64,000 nt of DNA, taken from Klebsiella spallanzanii (GTDB lineage Bacteria > Pseudomonadota > Gammaproteobacteria > Enterobacterales > Enterobacteriaceae). The stretch is taken from NCBI RefSeq assembly GCF_902158555.1, contig NZ_CABGGS010000045.1:124001-188000 (forward strand). The letters are read 5' to 3'. Made by a program: the position numbers and the translations under genes. Shown here piece by piece: positions 1 through 9,618 of this stretch (its first letter is position 1; every line of letters begins with the position of its first letter). The notes under the pieces are model-generated. The model searched no databases, had not been told where the DNA came from, and was given only the letters and a program-made list of their open reading frames with translations.

Positions 1-818
1 ATGACCGATTTTTCACCCGGGATCGGTACCTGATGCTGATGAAACGCGCTCAGCACGCCTAATGCCATCTGATCGTTACCCACCAGAACAGCGGTAAAAT
101 TTGGCGTCTCACGTAGCATTTGCAGTGCGCCGGCATATCCGCTCTGTGCATCCCAGTTACCACGAATGACCGTTACTGGCTGTAACCCATACCCCTCCAG
201 AGTTTCCATCCAGCTTTTCAAACGTAGCTTTGCCGATACCGAGCTTTCCGGCCCGGCCAGCAGCGCGATGTCCCGATGCCCCATTTCATAGAGATATTTG
301 ACGCTCGCTCGGGTGCCATCAGCCGGGTTAAACGAAACGTTAAACACGGAACTGTAGGGATCGACATCTAAAAAAAGACAGACAATATCATCATTGTCAG
401 TAGCGATTTTCTGGGCCTGTTCGGTCTCCAGAGGCACGTTAATAATAACCTTGTCCACCAGCTGAGACTTCAGCTCGTTAATAGATTCTTGAATACTTTG
501 GTTGACGCTCTCATCAATCATTGAGATGAGTACCTGATAGCCCTCAACATTAGCGTAGCGTTTTACCGCTGCGGCTACCTGGGAAGGTGCGTGCAATGCG
601 AGGGAAATTGTGACCAGCCCCACGGTATGGCTTTGCTTACCTACCAGCTGTTGCGCCAGACGGTTAGGGACATAGCGTAGCTCTTCAATGGATTTCTCCA
701 CCTTGCTGCGCGTGGCTTTGGATACATTAGCAGACTTGTTGAGTACCCTGGACACGGTCTGATAGGAGACGCCCGCATGGCGAGCAACGTCTTCTAAGGT
801 CGCGCTTTTAGACTTCAT
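1..818 (-). CDS. ganR: LacI/GalR-family regulator of the galactan locus (GanR-like), C-terminus cut by window edge
   Basis: About 272 codons are visible; the gene runs off the left edge, so the last part of the effector domain is missing. The N-terminus (ATLEDVARHAGVSYQTVSRVLN) is a classic LacI helix-turn-helix followed by the hinge segment YVPNRLAQQL. Near the edge GNDQMALGVL is the usual LacI-family effector-domain motif. The ATG at 818 starts directly before the HTH. It is divergent from the porin gene and sits beside the gan genes, so it probably represses them and responds to a galacto-oligosaccharide. Family assignment is firm; the GanR role rests on position. Confidence 0.85.
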   Translation of the reverse strand, partial: MKSKSATLEDVARHAGVSYQTVSRVLNKSANVSKATRSKVEKSIEELRYVPNRLAQQLVGKQSHTVGLVTISLALHAPSQVAAAVKRYANVEGYQVLISMIDESVNQSIQESINELKSQLVDKVIINVPLETEQAQKIATDNDDIVCLFLDVDPYSSVFNVSFNPADGTRASVKYLYEMGHRDIALLAGPESSVSAKLRLKSWMETLEGYGLQPVTVIRGNWDAQSGYAGALQMLRETPNFTAVLVGNDQMALGVLSAFHQHQVPIPGEKSV

Positions 819-1087
819 GGTCCGGTTCCTTATGTTGTTATCCCTGGATTGTAACAGGGGCAATTTGAAAAAACGCTCATTGCCGCATCCCCTGAGCAAC
901 AACCACCAATAAAAGTATGACGCTCACAATACAACAAATTGTGAATAGACTCACTACTCGTAACAAAACCCGCTTATTTATTTGCAGTTAATCACACTAT
1001 GACGATCATTAAATTGCCTGAATTCTGGTTTAGGCATTTTATGACACAAGTTATGTGAACGTAATACAAAACAATAAGAGGATAGAC
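819..1087. promoter_or_regulatory. Divergent ganR/ganL control region with CRP-like site
   Basis: This 269-base region separates two divergent genes. TGTGA-N6-TCACT at 940-955 is a good CRP-like site, which fits catabolite control of galactan use. An inverted pair TGTTA...TAACA lies around 835-858 and could be a LacI-type operator, but it is weak. A purine-rich ribosome site (AAGAGGAT) ends about 5 bases before the ATG at 1088. Confidence 0.5.
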
Positions 1088-2359
1088 ATGAACACTACGC
1101 TGCGCACACTCTCCGTTGCGTTGGCCGCTGCGCTGATTTCACCATCCGTGTTTGCTGCTTCCGCCACCCTTCCGGGTATCGATTTTCATGGTTATATGCG
1201 CGCCGGGGTTGGGGTCTCCGGTGACGGTAGCCAGGCCGAATGGCAAAAGAATAAAATTGGTCGTCTGGGTAACGAGTCCGATACCTATGGCGAGCTGGAG
1301 TTAGGTTCAGAGGTCTACAAGAAGAATGATGTTAGCTTCTACCTTGATAGCATGGTCAGCATGGTTTCTGACGGATCCAATGATAACGAAACCACGCTTG
1401 ATGACGACGCGCAGTTCGGCCTGCGCCAGCTAAACCTGCAGATCAAAGGCCTGGTTCCCGGCGATCCAAACGCGGTGATTTGGGGCGGTAAACGCTACTA
1501 TCAACGCCACGATCTGCACATCATCGATACCAAATACTGGAATATTTCCGGGTCCGGTGCGGGAATCGAAAACTATACTCTCGGCCCGGGCGCCGTCTCA
1601 TTTGCCTGGATCCGCGGCGATGCTAACGACGTCGATTACCGCGTCGATGGTGATAGCAACGTTAATATTAACTACCTCGATCTGCGCTACGCAGGCTGGA
1701 AGCCGTGGTCCGGATCGTGGACTGAATTTGGTATCGACTACGCGATGCCGAATACCACCAAAAAGCAGGACACCTACGGCGGGCTGTATGATGCTGAAAA
1801 TGGCGTCATGCTAACCGGTGAGATCAGCCAGGATATGCTGGGTGGTTACAACAAAACGGTGCTGCAATACGCGAACAAAGGCCTGGCGCAGAATATGGTC
1901 TCCCAGGGCGGCGGTTGGTACGACATGTGGAACAATGTCAACGATGCCACCGGCTACCGCGTTATTAACACCGGTTTAATCCCGATTACCGACAAGTTCT
2001 CGATTAACCATGTCCTGACATGGGGCTCTGCAGACAACATAACTGAGTACACGGATAAAACGCGTATGCTGTCGCTGGTCGCCCGCGGACAATACCAGTT
2101 CACCGAATACGTACGCCTGATTGGCGAAGTGGGCGGTTTCTACCAAAAAGATAGCTACAAAAACAATACTGAGTACAAGCAGGCCGGTGAAAAATACACC
2201 ATTGCGCTGGGCCTGGCTGATGGCCCTGACTTTATGTCACGTCCTGAACTGCGTATTTTCGCTTCATATTTGAATGATTCTGAAAATGGTAAACCGTTCG
2301 AAGATCAGACTGCCAACAATACCTGGAACTTTGGCGTACAGGTAGAAGCCTGGTGGTAA
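1088..2359 (+). CDS. ganL: Oligogalactan porin, LamB/maltoporin family (GanL-like)
   Basis: A 423-residue outer-membrane sugar porin. Residues 1-23 form a signal peptide ending near SVFAAS, and the mature part opens with GIDFHGYMRAGVG, the typical start of LamB-type porins. The protein ends in W as outer-membrane beta-barrels usually end in an aromatic residue. An in-frame upstream start at 1055 lacks a ribosome site and would bury the signal peptide, so 1088 is preferred. Dickeya carries a LamB-like GanL for galacto-oligosaccharide uptake in its gan locus; the same role is inferred here from the neighbouring galactanase and importer genes. It is followed by a terminator. Confidence 0.85.
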   Translation: MNTTLRTLSVALAAALISPSVFAASATLPGIDFHGYMRAGVGVSGDGSQAEWQKNKIGRLGNESDTYGELELGSEVYKKNDVSFYLDSMVSMVSDGSNDNETTLDDDAQFGLRQLNLQIKGLVPGDPNAVIWGGKRYYQRHDLHIIDTKYWNISGSGAGIENYTLGPGAVSFAWIRGDANDVDYRVDGDSNVNINYLDLRYAGWKPWSGSWTEFGIDYAMPNTTKKQDTYGGLYDAENGVMLTGEISQDMLGGYNKTVLQYANKGLAQNMVSQGGGWYDMWNNVNDATGYRVINTGLIPITDKFSINHVLTWGSADNITEYTDKTRMLSLVARGQYQFTEYVRLIGEVGGFYQKDSYKNNTEYKQAGEKYTIALGLADGPDFMSRPELRIFASYLNDSENGKPFEDQTANNTWNFGVQVEAWW

Positions 2360-2448
2360 TGATATTTAAACGTGTTTTATCTCCAACTGTAAGGTCGTTA
2401 ATTACCCTCCGGTAATGATTATTGCCATTGAATAACTTGTTAAATTTT

Positions 2449-2490
2449 CGGGATAACCCATTATTGCGTTATCCCGTTTTTATTTTATTT
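2449..2490 (+). terminator. Rho-independent terminator of ganL
   Basis: Stem CGGGATAAC / GTTATCCCG (2449-2457 with 2468-2476) followed by TTTTTATTTTATTT. It ends the porin transcript before the convergent EIIB gene. Confidence 0.85.
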
Positions 2491-2799
2491 ACGGATAGCA
2501 AAGTGTTCATCTAGTAATTGTCGCAATGCATCCGACTGTTTACCAAAAATAGCATGCACCTGCTGCCCAAGAATAATAACTCCAAGCGCTCCCTGCTGCT
2601 GTAATGCCTGAGAATCAACAACCGCCAGATTATTCACCGTGACGCGTAGGCGGGTAATACAAGCATCGACATTAATAATATTGGCCTCGCCGCCGAAAGC
2701 CTGAATTAAATGCTCAATTTGCTGTTGTTCCACCTGATTCAAAGGTACCGCCGGACGAGGCTGGGAGAAGTAACTCAGAAAGGATTTTAAACTCACCAT
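2485..2799 (-). CDS. Stand-alone PTS EIIB domain, glucose/GlcNAc family
   Basis: A 104-residue protein that is only an EIIB domain of the glucose superfamily. DACITRLRV carries the phosphorylatable cysteine at position 47, and GALGVIILGQQVHAIFG is the conserved second half. No EIIC or EIIA domain is present here or nearby. The start at 2799 has AGGAG six bases upstream. It lies downstream of ganA but behind a strong hairpin terminator, so it may be read only by read-through or from its own promoter. It could serve an EIIC encoded elsewhere or have a signalling role. Its presence in a locus with an ABC importer is unusual. Confidence 0.85.
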   Translation of the reverse strand: MVSLKSFLSYFSQPRPAVPLNQVEQQQIEHLIQAFGGEANIINVDACITRLRVTVNNLAVVDSQALQQQGALGVIILGQQVHAIFGKQSDALRQLLDEHFAIRK

Positions 2800-2821
2800 A
2801 ATAGACTCCTGATAAGCAGAT

Positions 2822-2850
2822 AAAAAAACGCCTGCTCGCAGGAGCAGGCG
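2822..2850 (-). terminator. Terminator or attenuator between ganA and the EIIB gene
   Basis: Perfect stem CGCCTGCTC / GAGCAGGCG (2829-2837 with 2842-2850). On the minus strand it is followed by seven T residues (2822-2828). It should stop most ganA transcripts before the EIIB gene. Confidence 0.85.
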
Positions 2851-2864
2851 CGGATAGAGAGAAA

Positions 2865-4922
2865 TTACGCGTGACGACTAAGGATACGGCAGTCCCATGC
2901 ATTTAAGGCCAACGGCGCATTCAGAACCGTGCCGGTGAGGCTATCCTGATAGCCTTGCGGCAGGGTTACGCTATGCTGTTGCGCGCTGTAGTTTTGCAGG
3001 AATACATACGTGGTTTCACCATCAGTTCGCGCAGTTGCCACGACCCCCGGCGGCAAATCAGCCTCAACCGCACGCGGCAGCGCCAACTCTTTGCTTATGG
3101 TAGCGAAGAAATCGCGCTGGAAGGCAAGATCGTTACGTGAGGCAACGTGCCAGGCCTTACCTTTACCGAAGTGATTGACGGTAACCGCTGGTCTTCCGGC
3201 ATAAAAATCATCGCGGTATGTCGCCAGCGGCTGCGCGGCTTCAGTATGAATCAGTTCACACAGGTGGCGTACCTGATACGGCCCCTGCAATCCGCCTTTA
3301 TTCCCCGCCAGTCCTTGCACCAGGTTATGTTCACCATCGTTCAGGCAGTCGATCTCTTCCGCCCAAATACCCAGCAGTTTACGCAGAGGGCCAGGGAAAC
3401 CACCCAAGTGGCAGAGATCTGACTCGTTAACGATACCTGTCCAGTATGTTGTAACTAAATAACCTCCATTGGCCACAAACGCCTCGGCGCGCTCGGCGAA
3501 TCCCTCGCGTACCATATACAGCATTGGCGCAATAACCAGTTGGTAAGCACTCAGGTCAACGTCGGCATCAATAATATCAACTGCAATCCCCTGCTCCCAG
3601 AATGGACGATAGTGCTCATTGACGGTATTTTCATACTCCATTCCGAGATTACGCGGTCCCTGGGCATCATCCAACGCCCAGCGGTTTTGCTGGTCGAAGA
3701 TAATCGCCACTTTCGCATCCGTCCGGCAGCCCACCACACCCGGCAGCTTGCTTAACATCTCGCCGAGCCGGGTCACTTCACGACCTACGCGCGTATCCAG
3801 ATGGCCCACATGATCGATAATCGCGCCATGGAACTTCTCTACTGAGCCACGGCTTTTACGCCATTGGAAGTACTGTACCGAATCAGCGCCGTGCGCCACC
3901 GCCTGCATAGAAGAAAGGATATGCATTCCCGGTTTCTTCAGCTTGCTGGTCGGCTGCCAGTTGGTCGCACTCGGCGTGGATTCCATCAGGACGAATGGCT
4001 TGCCGCCCTTCAGGCTGCGCATCATGTCGTGATACATGGCGGTATAGCAAGCCAGCGTGGTTTCATCTTTGTCGCGGTGCCACATGGGGTAACTATCCCA
4101 TGAGATGAAGTCCAGTGCCTGCGCCAACTGCCAGTAGTCGTAATCGTAAAAATATTCCATGAAGTTGGTTGTCACCGGTAGTTCAGCATTTGCTGCTTTC
4201 AGAGGGGCAACTTCATGGTGGCAGAAGTCAGTCACCTGCGCGGTATTGAAACGATGCCAGTCAAGGTTCAGACCATGAATTGAGACTTCTCCCTGCGGTG
4301 CCGGAGATTCAATCTGCGACCAGTCGCTATAGGTGTGGCTCCAGAAGGCGCTCCACCAGGCATGATTGAGGTTATCCAGCGTTTCATAACGCGCTTTCAA
4401 CCAGTCTCGGAAACGCTCCTGGCACAGGCTACAGTGGCACTCACCGCCGTATTCGTTGGAGATATGCCAGCCCAGCACCGCCGGGTGCTGCGAATAACGT
4501 TCAGCCAGCAGCGTGTTGATTTTCAGGGTTTTCTCACGATAAACCGGTGATGACATGCAGTGGTTATGGCGTCCACCGTGCAGCGCAGGCACCCGATCGC
4601 GACCAACGCGTAGCACCTGAGGATACTTCTGCGACATCCACGCCGGACGCGCGCCGCTTGGGGTGGCGAGATAGACATGAATTCCAGCGGCATACAGTTT
4701 ATCGAGAATACTGTCCAGCCAGCCAAACTCAAATACGCCTTCCTGAGGTTCAAGCTTCGCCCAGCTAAATATCCCCACCGACATCACATTACATTTTGCC
4801 TGCTGCATCATGGCAATATCTTTGTCGATAATATCGGGATAATTCTCCCACTGCTCCGGGTTATAGTCAGCGCCATGCAATAGCGCATTAACCTTAGGAC
4901 TCAAAGGCGCAAATTTTTTCAT
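2865..4922 (-). CDS. ganA: GH42 beta-galactosidase (GanA)
   Basis: A 685-residue cytoplasmic glycoside hydrolase of family GH42 that would split galactobiose and galactotriose. The acid/base glutamate is in HISNEYGG (E157) and the nucleophile in VLMESTPS (E314). Cysteines 122, 162, 164 and 167 match the GH42 zinc site. The C-terminal third fits the trimerisation and beta domains. An ATG nine bases upstream (4931) directly abuts AGG, whereas the ATG at 4922 has AGGA at proper spacing, so 4922 is used. It follows ganB in the operon with a 31-base gap. Confidence 0.95.
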   Translation of the reverse strand: MKKFAPLSPKVNALLHGADYNPEQWENYPDIIDKDIAMMQQAKCNVMSVGIFSWAKLEPQEGVFEFGWLDSILDKLYAAGIHVYLATPSGARPAWMSQKYPQVLRVGRDRVPALHGGRHNHCMSSPVYREKTLKINTLLAERYSQHPAVLGWHISNEYGGECHCSLCQERFRDWLKARYETLDNLNHAWWSAFWSHTYSDWSQIESPAPQGEVSIHGLNLDWHRFNTAQVTDFCHHEVAPLKAANAELPVTTNFMEYFYDYDYWQLAQALDFISWDSYPMWHRDKDETTLACYTAMYHDMMRSLKGGKPFVLMESTPSATNWQPTSKLKKPGMHILSSMQAVAHGADSVQYFQWRKSRGSVEKFHGAIIDHVGHLDTRVGREVTRLGEMLSKLPGVVGCRTDAKVAIIFDQQNRWALDDAQGPRNLGMEYENTVNEHYRPFWEQGIAVDIIDADVDLSAYQLVIAPMLYMVREGFAERAEAFVANGGYLVTTYWTGIVNESDLCHLGGFPGPLRKLLGIWAEEIDCLNDGEHNLVQGLAGNKGGLQGPYQVRHLCELIHTEAAQPLATYRDDFYAGRPAVTVNHFGKGKAWHVASRNDLAFQRDFFATISKELALPRAVEADLPPGVVATARTDGETTYVFLQNYSAQQHSVTLPQGYQDSLTGTVLNAPLALNAWDCRILSRHA

Positions 4923-4953
4923 AATAAACATCCTGAAGTTTAAAGCCGAATAA

Positions 4954-6156
4954 TTAATTAAATACTTTCATTGACGGCAATGCTTTCCCCTGACAATCAA
5001 ATAGAGCCTGATTTTCCCGGGCATTACCTTCTTTCCACTCATCATGGATATATTTCATTCCGGCAGGCGTCGCCCAGGTATTTCCCGGTACGGCAATCCA
5101 TGTCGGCTCCCAATAAAAAATACCTTTACCACGATGTTCAGGAACGTCAGCCACGGCCTGCATTAAATCGTGAATATAATTATATTGCCCCTGCACGGTA
5201 GCAGGATAACCGCCATCCTTTTCCTCTTTTGCCTGAAAACTATTTTCGGCATTATCGCAGTTATCCAGGGTATAAGCGTAAGCGGCTTCAACTACAATCA
5301 CGTCTTTGTTATAACGCTTGCTGATATCGTCCATATTGGCTTTCAACGCGCTAATTGGGCCATTCCAGTAGGTATACATCGACAGGCCAATGATGTCGTA
5401 AGGCACGTTGTGCTTGCTGATTTCATCAAACCACCAGCGGAAGGTGTCGTTTTTCGTGCCTTCGGCCAGATGAAGCATGATTTTGACTTGCTCGCCGCCG
5501 GTGAGGTTTTCCTTCAGGCCGTCAATGGCAGCATTAAGCAGCCCCGCCAGGCGATCGAATTCGCCGCCGCCCTGCCCCCAGCTTTTGCCTTCCGGCCACA
5601 GCATACCGCCGTTAATCTCGTTGCCGATCTGCACCATATCCGGCAGCACGCCCTCCTGTTTAAAGCGGGCAATCGTGTCGCGAGTGTAGTCGTGAATGGT
5701 GGTTTTCAGCTGTGGATAGTCCATTTTCTCCCAGGCTTTAGGCTTGAACTGCTTACCCGGATCGGTCCAGAAGTCACTGTAATGGAAATCCAGCAGCAGC
5801 TTCATGCCCTGTGCTTTTGCACGCTTTGCCAGCGCCAGCGTTGCCGCCAGATCGTTATCACCGCCGCCGTAGCCCTGACCCTGAGCATCTGTAGGATCAA
5901 CCCACAGACGCAGGCGAACATAGTTCACGCCGTCGGACTTCAGAATCGCGATAGGATCCTGCTGCTGGTTGTTGTGGTTAAAAAACTTTGCGCCGTGCTT
6001 TTCAGCATCCAGCAACGTGGAAATATCCGCCCCTTTAATAAAATCAGCGGGCATATTGTTAAAAGCTTTTGTTTGCAGCGCGTCTGCCGCCAGCGTACTG
6101 GCTGAAAAACAGCATGCCAGAGAAACAGCAAGCCACGCGGGTGTTAATCTTTTCAT
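4954..6156 (-). CDS. ganB: GH53 endo-beta-1,4-galactanase (GanB), exported
   Basis: A 400-residue arabinogalactan endo-beta-1,4-galactanase. A signal peptide (MKRLTPAW to STLAADA, about 24 residues) sends it to the periplasm or outside. The (beta/alpha)8 barrel opens with FIKGADIS; the acid/base glutamate is in QIGNEINGG (E180) and the nucleophile in VVVEAAYAY (E290), both typical of GH53. It would cut pectic galactan into short oligomers for GanL and GanEFG. The start at 6156 has AAGGAT upstream; a longer frame to 6198 lacks a ribosome site and would mask the signal peptide. It lies 4 bases after ganG. Confidence 0.95.
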   Translation of the reverse strand: MKRLTPAWLAVSLACCFSASTLAADALQTKAFNNMPADFIKGADISTLLDAEKHGAKFFNHNNQQQDPIAILKSDGVNYVRLRLWVDPTDAQGQGYGGGDNDLAATLALAKRAKAQGMKLLLDFHYSDFWTDPGKQFKPKAWEKMDYPQLKTTIHDYTRDTIARFKQEGVLPDMVQIGNEINGGMLWPEGKSWGQGGGEFDRLAGLLNAAIDGLKENLTGGEQVKIMLHLAEGTKNDTFRWWFDEISKHNVPYDIIGLSMYTYWNGPISALKANMDDISKRYNKDVIVVEAAYAYTLDNCDNAENSFQAKEEKDGGYPATVQGQYNYIHDLMQAVADVPEHRGKGIFYWEPTWIAVPGNTWATPAGMKYIHDEWKEGNARENQALFDCQGKALPSMKVFN

Positions 6157-6160
6157 GAAG

Positions 6161-7012
6161 TTATCCTTTTGTACTGCCAGAGGTGAGGCCGGAAACAAAG
6201 TACTTTTGCAGCGCCAGGTAAAGAATCGCTACCGGGACGGCAATCAGTACCGCGCCCGCCGCGTAGGTGGTGTAGCTGGCACCCATTTTCTGCGCCACCA
6301 GGTTGTACAGGCCAATCGGTAGCGTGTACTTATCCGGAGTGCGCAGGATGGTGCTGGAGAGAATGAAATCCCCCAATGGACCGGTAAATGAAAATAACGC
6401 AACCACCGCCAGAATCGGTTTCGACAGCGGCATAATGATTTCGATAAAGATGCGGAAACTGCTGGCCCCATCCATTCTCGCCGATTCATCCAGATCTTTC
6501 GGGATCGCATCCAGATACCCCTTCATAAGCCAGGTATTCATCGGGATCATGCCGCCAACGTAGATCAGCACCAGCGCCAGATGACTATTGATCAGCCCCA
6601 ACAGCTGCGAAAGAACAAAGATCGCAATCAGCGCTGAGAACTGCGGGATCATCTGCAGCAGCAGGAACAGCATCAGCCCGTTCTGCCGTCCTTTAAAACG
6701 AAAACGGGAGAACGCATAGGCAGTAAAGCTCACGCTAATGAGGGTCAGCACCATGGTCATGAAACTGATTTTCATCGAGTTCCAGTACCAGGTCAGGTAG
6801 TTCACATTGCCATTGAACAGGTCTGCATAGTGCTGAAATGACAGGTTCTCAGGAATAATCGACGTACTCAGCAGACTATTCCCGGCATTCAGCGACGCCC
6901 CTACCGTCCAGACCAGCGGATAAATAATGATCGTTGATACCAGGATGACCACCAGCCAGGTCAGTGACAGGCGAATCCACTTTTCGCGTTTAATACTCGG
7001 TGATTTAGCCAT
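6161..7012 (-). CDS. ganG: Galacto-oligosaccharide ABC importer permease (GanG, MalG-like)
   Basis: A 283-residue inner-membrane permease with six predicted membrane spans. The EAA loop reads DLDESARMDGASSFRIFIEIIMPLSKP, the contact site for the ATPase. Overall layout is that of MalG. It follows ganF by 10 bases and should pair with it as a heterodimer. The start at 7012 (MAKSPSIKREKW) has a GGAAG ribosome site; the longer open frame upstream overlaps ganF and lacks support. Confidence 0.93.
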   Translation of the reverse strand: MAKSPSIKREKWIRLSLTWLVVILVSTIIIYPLVWTVGASLNAGNSLLSTSIIPENLSFQHYADLFNGNVNYLTWYWNSMKISFMTMVLTLISVSFTAYAFSRFRFKGRQNGLMLFLLLQMIPQFSALIAIFVLSQLLGLINSHLALVLIYVGGMIPMNTWLMKGYLDAIPKDLDESARMDGASSFRIFIEIIMPLSKPILAVVALFSFTGPLGDFILSSTILRTPDKYTLPIGLYNLVAQKMGASYTTYAAGAVLIAVPVAILYLALQKYFVSGLTSGSTKG

Positions 7013-7022
7013 GTTGCTTCCC

Positions 7023-8330
7023 TTACGCCATATCGTCATTTTTGAAGGATTTCGTGGCGCGGAACTGCCACAACGCCAGACCAACGACAAAAATCGACAG
7101 CAGGATCGTAATGGTGGCCGCGATGGCGTATTGCGAAGACGACATCGTCAATTTGTAGATCCACGACACCAGGATATCCGTACCGCCAGCATTAGACCCC
7201 GCCACCGCCGGTCCACCGTTGTTGAACAGATAGATGATGTTGAAATTGTTAAAGTTGAAGGTGTACTGGGTGATGATGATCGGCGCAATGGAGTACAACA
7301 CCAGCGGCAGAGTAATCGTCCGCAGGCGGGTAAACGCGCTGGCACCATCCATCGTGGCCGCTTCATAAAGATCGTCCGGAATCGCCTGCAGTACGCCGGT
7401 AGTCATGGCGAAAACAAACGGGAAGCCCAGCCAGGTTTGCATCATGATCAATGCAGTCTTAGTCCAGAACGGGTCGGTCAACCACGCCTTCGGGCTGATG
7501 CCGAAGAAGGACAAAATAGCGTTGTTAATTACCCCGAATGAATCGTTAAACATCCCGGCAAAAACCAGAATCGTCACGAATCCAGGCACCGCCCACGGCA
7601 GAATAAAAATAGTACGAATCATCGGCTTAAAGCGCAGGTCTTTCTGGTTGACCAGAATCGCCAGCAGCACGCCAACGGTACATTGCAACGTCGTCGCCAG
7701 TAAAGTCCACACCACCGTCCACTGCAGCACATCAAAGAAGGTTGAGCGCCAGATGGACAATGTGAAGATGTTGATGAAGTTTTTGAACCCGACCCAATCC
7801 ACCAGCTTCGCCGGCGGCGTGTGGTAAAGGTTGTAGTTGGTAAAGGCAATGGCAAAACCAAACAAAATCGGGAAGATAACGACAAACACCAGCAGAATAA
7901 AGCCAGGGGTGATCATCAAATAAGGAAAACCATCGCTAAGCAGCATCTGATACTGCTTACGTACGCTATTCAGCGCCATGCCCTCATCGCGCTTTTTGCC
8001 GTTAACCCAGGCATCGCGTAACGAGAGGAAATAGACCAGCAGGCCAAAAGCGATAATCAGCACGCTGATAATCCCTTCCGCCAGCAGGAAGATCGAGTTA
8101 TCCCGCGGAACTTCCTCGCCCAGGGTATATAACCCCCACAGGCCTTCGCTGAGAAAGTCATAAAAAATGCTCATAAAACTGCTCAGCAGCACCAGGAAAA
8201 CAATCCCCTTCAGCCACTGGCGATGATAAAACTGCCCAAAACCCGGCACGATAGCCAGCAACAGGCCGCACCACGCATGGCGTCCTGCGCCACGCGCTTC
8301 GGCAATATTTTCGCTGGGATTGATAATCAC
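7023..8330 (-). CDS. ganF: Galacto-oligosaccharide ABC importer permease (GanF, MalF-like)
   Basis: A 435-residue permease of the MalF type with extra N-terminal membrane segments before the core (about residues 24-120). The EAA loop is DLYEAATMDGASAFTRLRTITLPL. The start codon is GTG at 8330, with AAGGAG at good spacing. The gene lies between ganE (55-base gap) and ganG and is transcribed with them. Substrate is inferred from the galactanase and beta-galactosidase in the same operon. Confidence 0.93.
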   Translation of the reverse strand: MIINPSENIAEARGAGRHAWCGLLLAIVPGFGQFYHRQWLKGIVFLVLLSSFMSIFYDFLSEGLWGLYTLGEEVPRDNSIFLLAEGIISVLIIAFGLLVYFLSLRDAWVNGKKRDEGMALNSVRKQYQMLLSDGFPYLMITPGFILLVFVVIFPILFGFAIAFTNYNLYHTPPAKLVDWVGFKNFINIFTLSIWRSTFFDVLQWTVVWTLLATTLQCTVGVLLAILVNQKDLRFKPMIRTIFILPWAVPGFVTILVFAGMFNDSFGVINNAILSFFGISPKAWLTDPFWTKTALIMMQTWLGFPFVFAMTTGVLQAIPDDLYEAATMDGASAFTRLRTITLPLVLYSIAPIIITQYTFNFNNFNIIYLFNNGGPAVAGSNAGGTDILVSWIYKLTMSSSQYAIAATITILLSIFVVGLALWQFRATKSFKNDDMA

Positions 8331-8385
8331 ACACGACTCCTTCTGAAAACGGGAGGGCCTCCTCCCGTTCTGTTACATCACCTGA

Positions 8386-9618
8386 TTACTGATTGCTGGC
8401 CTGCATCGCTTCGATTTGCATTTTGATCTGCTTCTCTGCGTTATCGAGCGCCGCTTTAGGCTCTTGTTTGCCGGTCAGGCTAAGCTCCAGCGCGGCATTA
8501 GCCGGGCCCCAGACTTCGCCCATTTCCGGAATGCCAGGCATCGCCGTCGCACGCGCTGACTGCACCGCCACCGCGCTGGCCTTTTCATCATTCTTAATCA
8601 CCGGATCGTCAATCATTGACTTCAGCGGCGGGATTTCACCGGTCGCAACATAGCGCGCTTTCACATACTGGGGCTGGTTGATGAATTCGATGAACTGCTG
8701 TGCCAGCGCCTTATCTTTACTCCACGTCGAGACCACATAACCCTTCACGCCGAGGAAAGAGCTCATCGGTTTGCCATCAGGCAGCATCGGTAGTGGCGCA
8801 ACGCCATAATTTATGCCTGCCGCTTCATACGGCTGGAAAGCCCACGGACCGTTAATCACCGCCGCCGCTTTTTTCTCTGTGAACAGGGAATCAATGGCGT
8901 TCAGCCCGTTGTCGCCAAGGATCCCCGCCGGGAAGACCTTATCGGTATAGAATTTTTTCAGGAAGGTAACCGCTTCCACCGCGCCGGGTTTGTTCAGACC
9001 GACATCCTGCGGGTTGAAGCCACCCTTGTCGTTTTTGCCAAAGATATAGCCGCCCATCGGACCAATAGCGCCCCAGCTGTAATAGATCTGATCAAACTTC
9101 GCCAACAGACCATACTTGCCCTCTTCGCGCTGCTTTTTCGAATAGTCGAACCACGCCTGCAGGCTATCCAGCGGCTTGTCGATCAGGTCTTTGTTGTAAA
9201 TCAGTACCAGGGTTTCCACCGCTTTCGGCACGCCATAAAGCACGTTATCCATATGGAAAGCGTTGATTGACGCAGGCGTAAAGGCCTCCTGCTTCGCCTG
9301 ATCCATAGTCAGAGGAGACAGTAGCCCCTGGACGACCGCACCACCCAACTGATCATTAGGGATAACCAGTACATCCGGGCCGATGCCCGCCGGGCCATCA
9401 AGTCGCAGCTTTTCCAACTGCTGGGCGTACGGCATCTCCTGCACGTTAACCTTAACGTCGAACTGCTTTTCAAAATCATTTACCGCAGCTTTAATGCCGT
9501 CGGATTTTTTGATGTCTTCCCAGACGTTGAGCTGTCCGGCCGCGTGCGCTTGCAGGCTCACTAGCTGCCCGGCAGCCAGAGTGGTAAGGATCAGTGCAGC
9601 AAGAGTGTTCTTTTTCAT
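8386..9618 (-). CDS. ganE: Periplasmic galacto-oligosaccharide-binding protein (GanE, MalE-like)
   Basis: A 410-residue solute-binding protein of the maltose-binding family. The signal peptide MKKNTLAALILTTLAAG to AHAAG is cleaved near residue 26; the mature protein starts with GQLNVWEDIKKSDGIKAA, like MalE. FTEKKAAAVINGPWAF is also a MalE-type segment. Upstream ATG codons at 9630 and 9645 lack a proper ribosome site, while GAGG lies six bases before 9618. It heads the minus-strand gan operon ganE-F-G-B-A. Confidence 0.93.
   Translation of the reverse strand: MKKNTLAALILTTLAAGQLVSLQAHAAGQLNVWEDIKKSDGIKAAVNDFEKQFDVKVNVQEMPYAQQLEKLRLDGPAGIGPDVLVIPNDQLGGAVVQGLLSPLTMDQAKQEAFTPASINAFHMDNVLYGVPKAVETLVLIYNKDLIDKPLDSLQAWFDYSKKQREEGKYGLLAKFDQIYYSWGAIGPMGGYIFGKNDKGGFNPQDVGLNKPGAVEAVTFLKKFYTDKVFPAGILGDNGLNAIDSLFTEKKAAAVINGPWAFQPYEAAGINYGVAPLPMLPDGKPMSSFLGVKGYVVSTWSKDKALAQQFIEFINQPQYVKARYVATGEIPPLKSMIDDPVIKNDEKASAVAVQSARATAMPGIPEMGEVWGPANAALELSLTGKQEPKAALDNAEKQIKMQIEAMQASNQ

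Noticed and set aside
5170-6105. 311-codon plus-strand frame opposite ganB
   Set aside because: Antisense of the GH53 gene, whose catalytic motifs are intact on the other strand.
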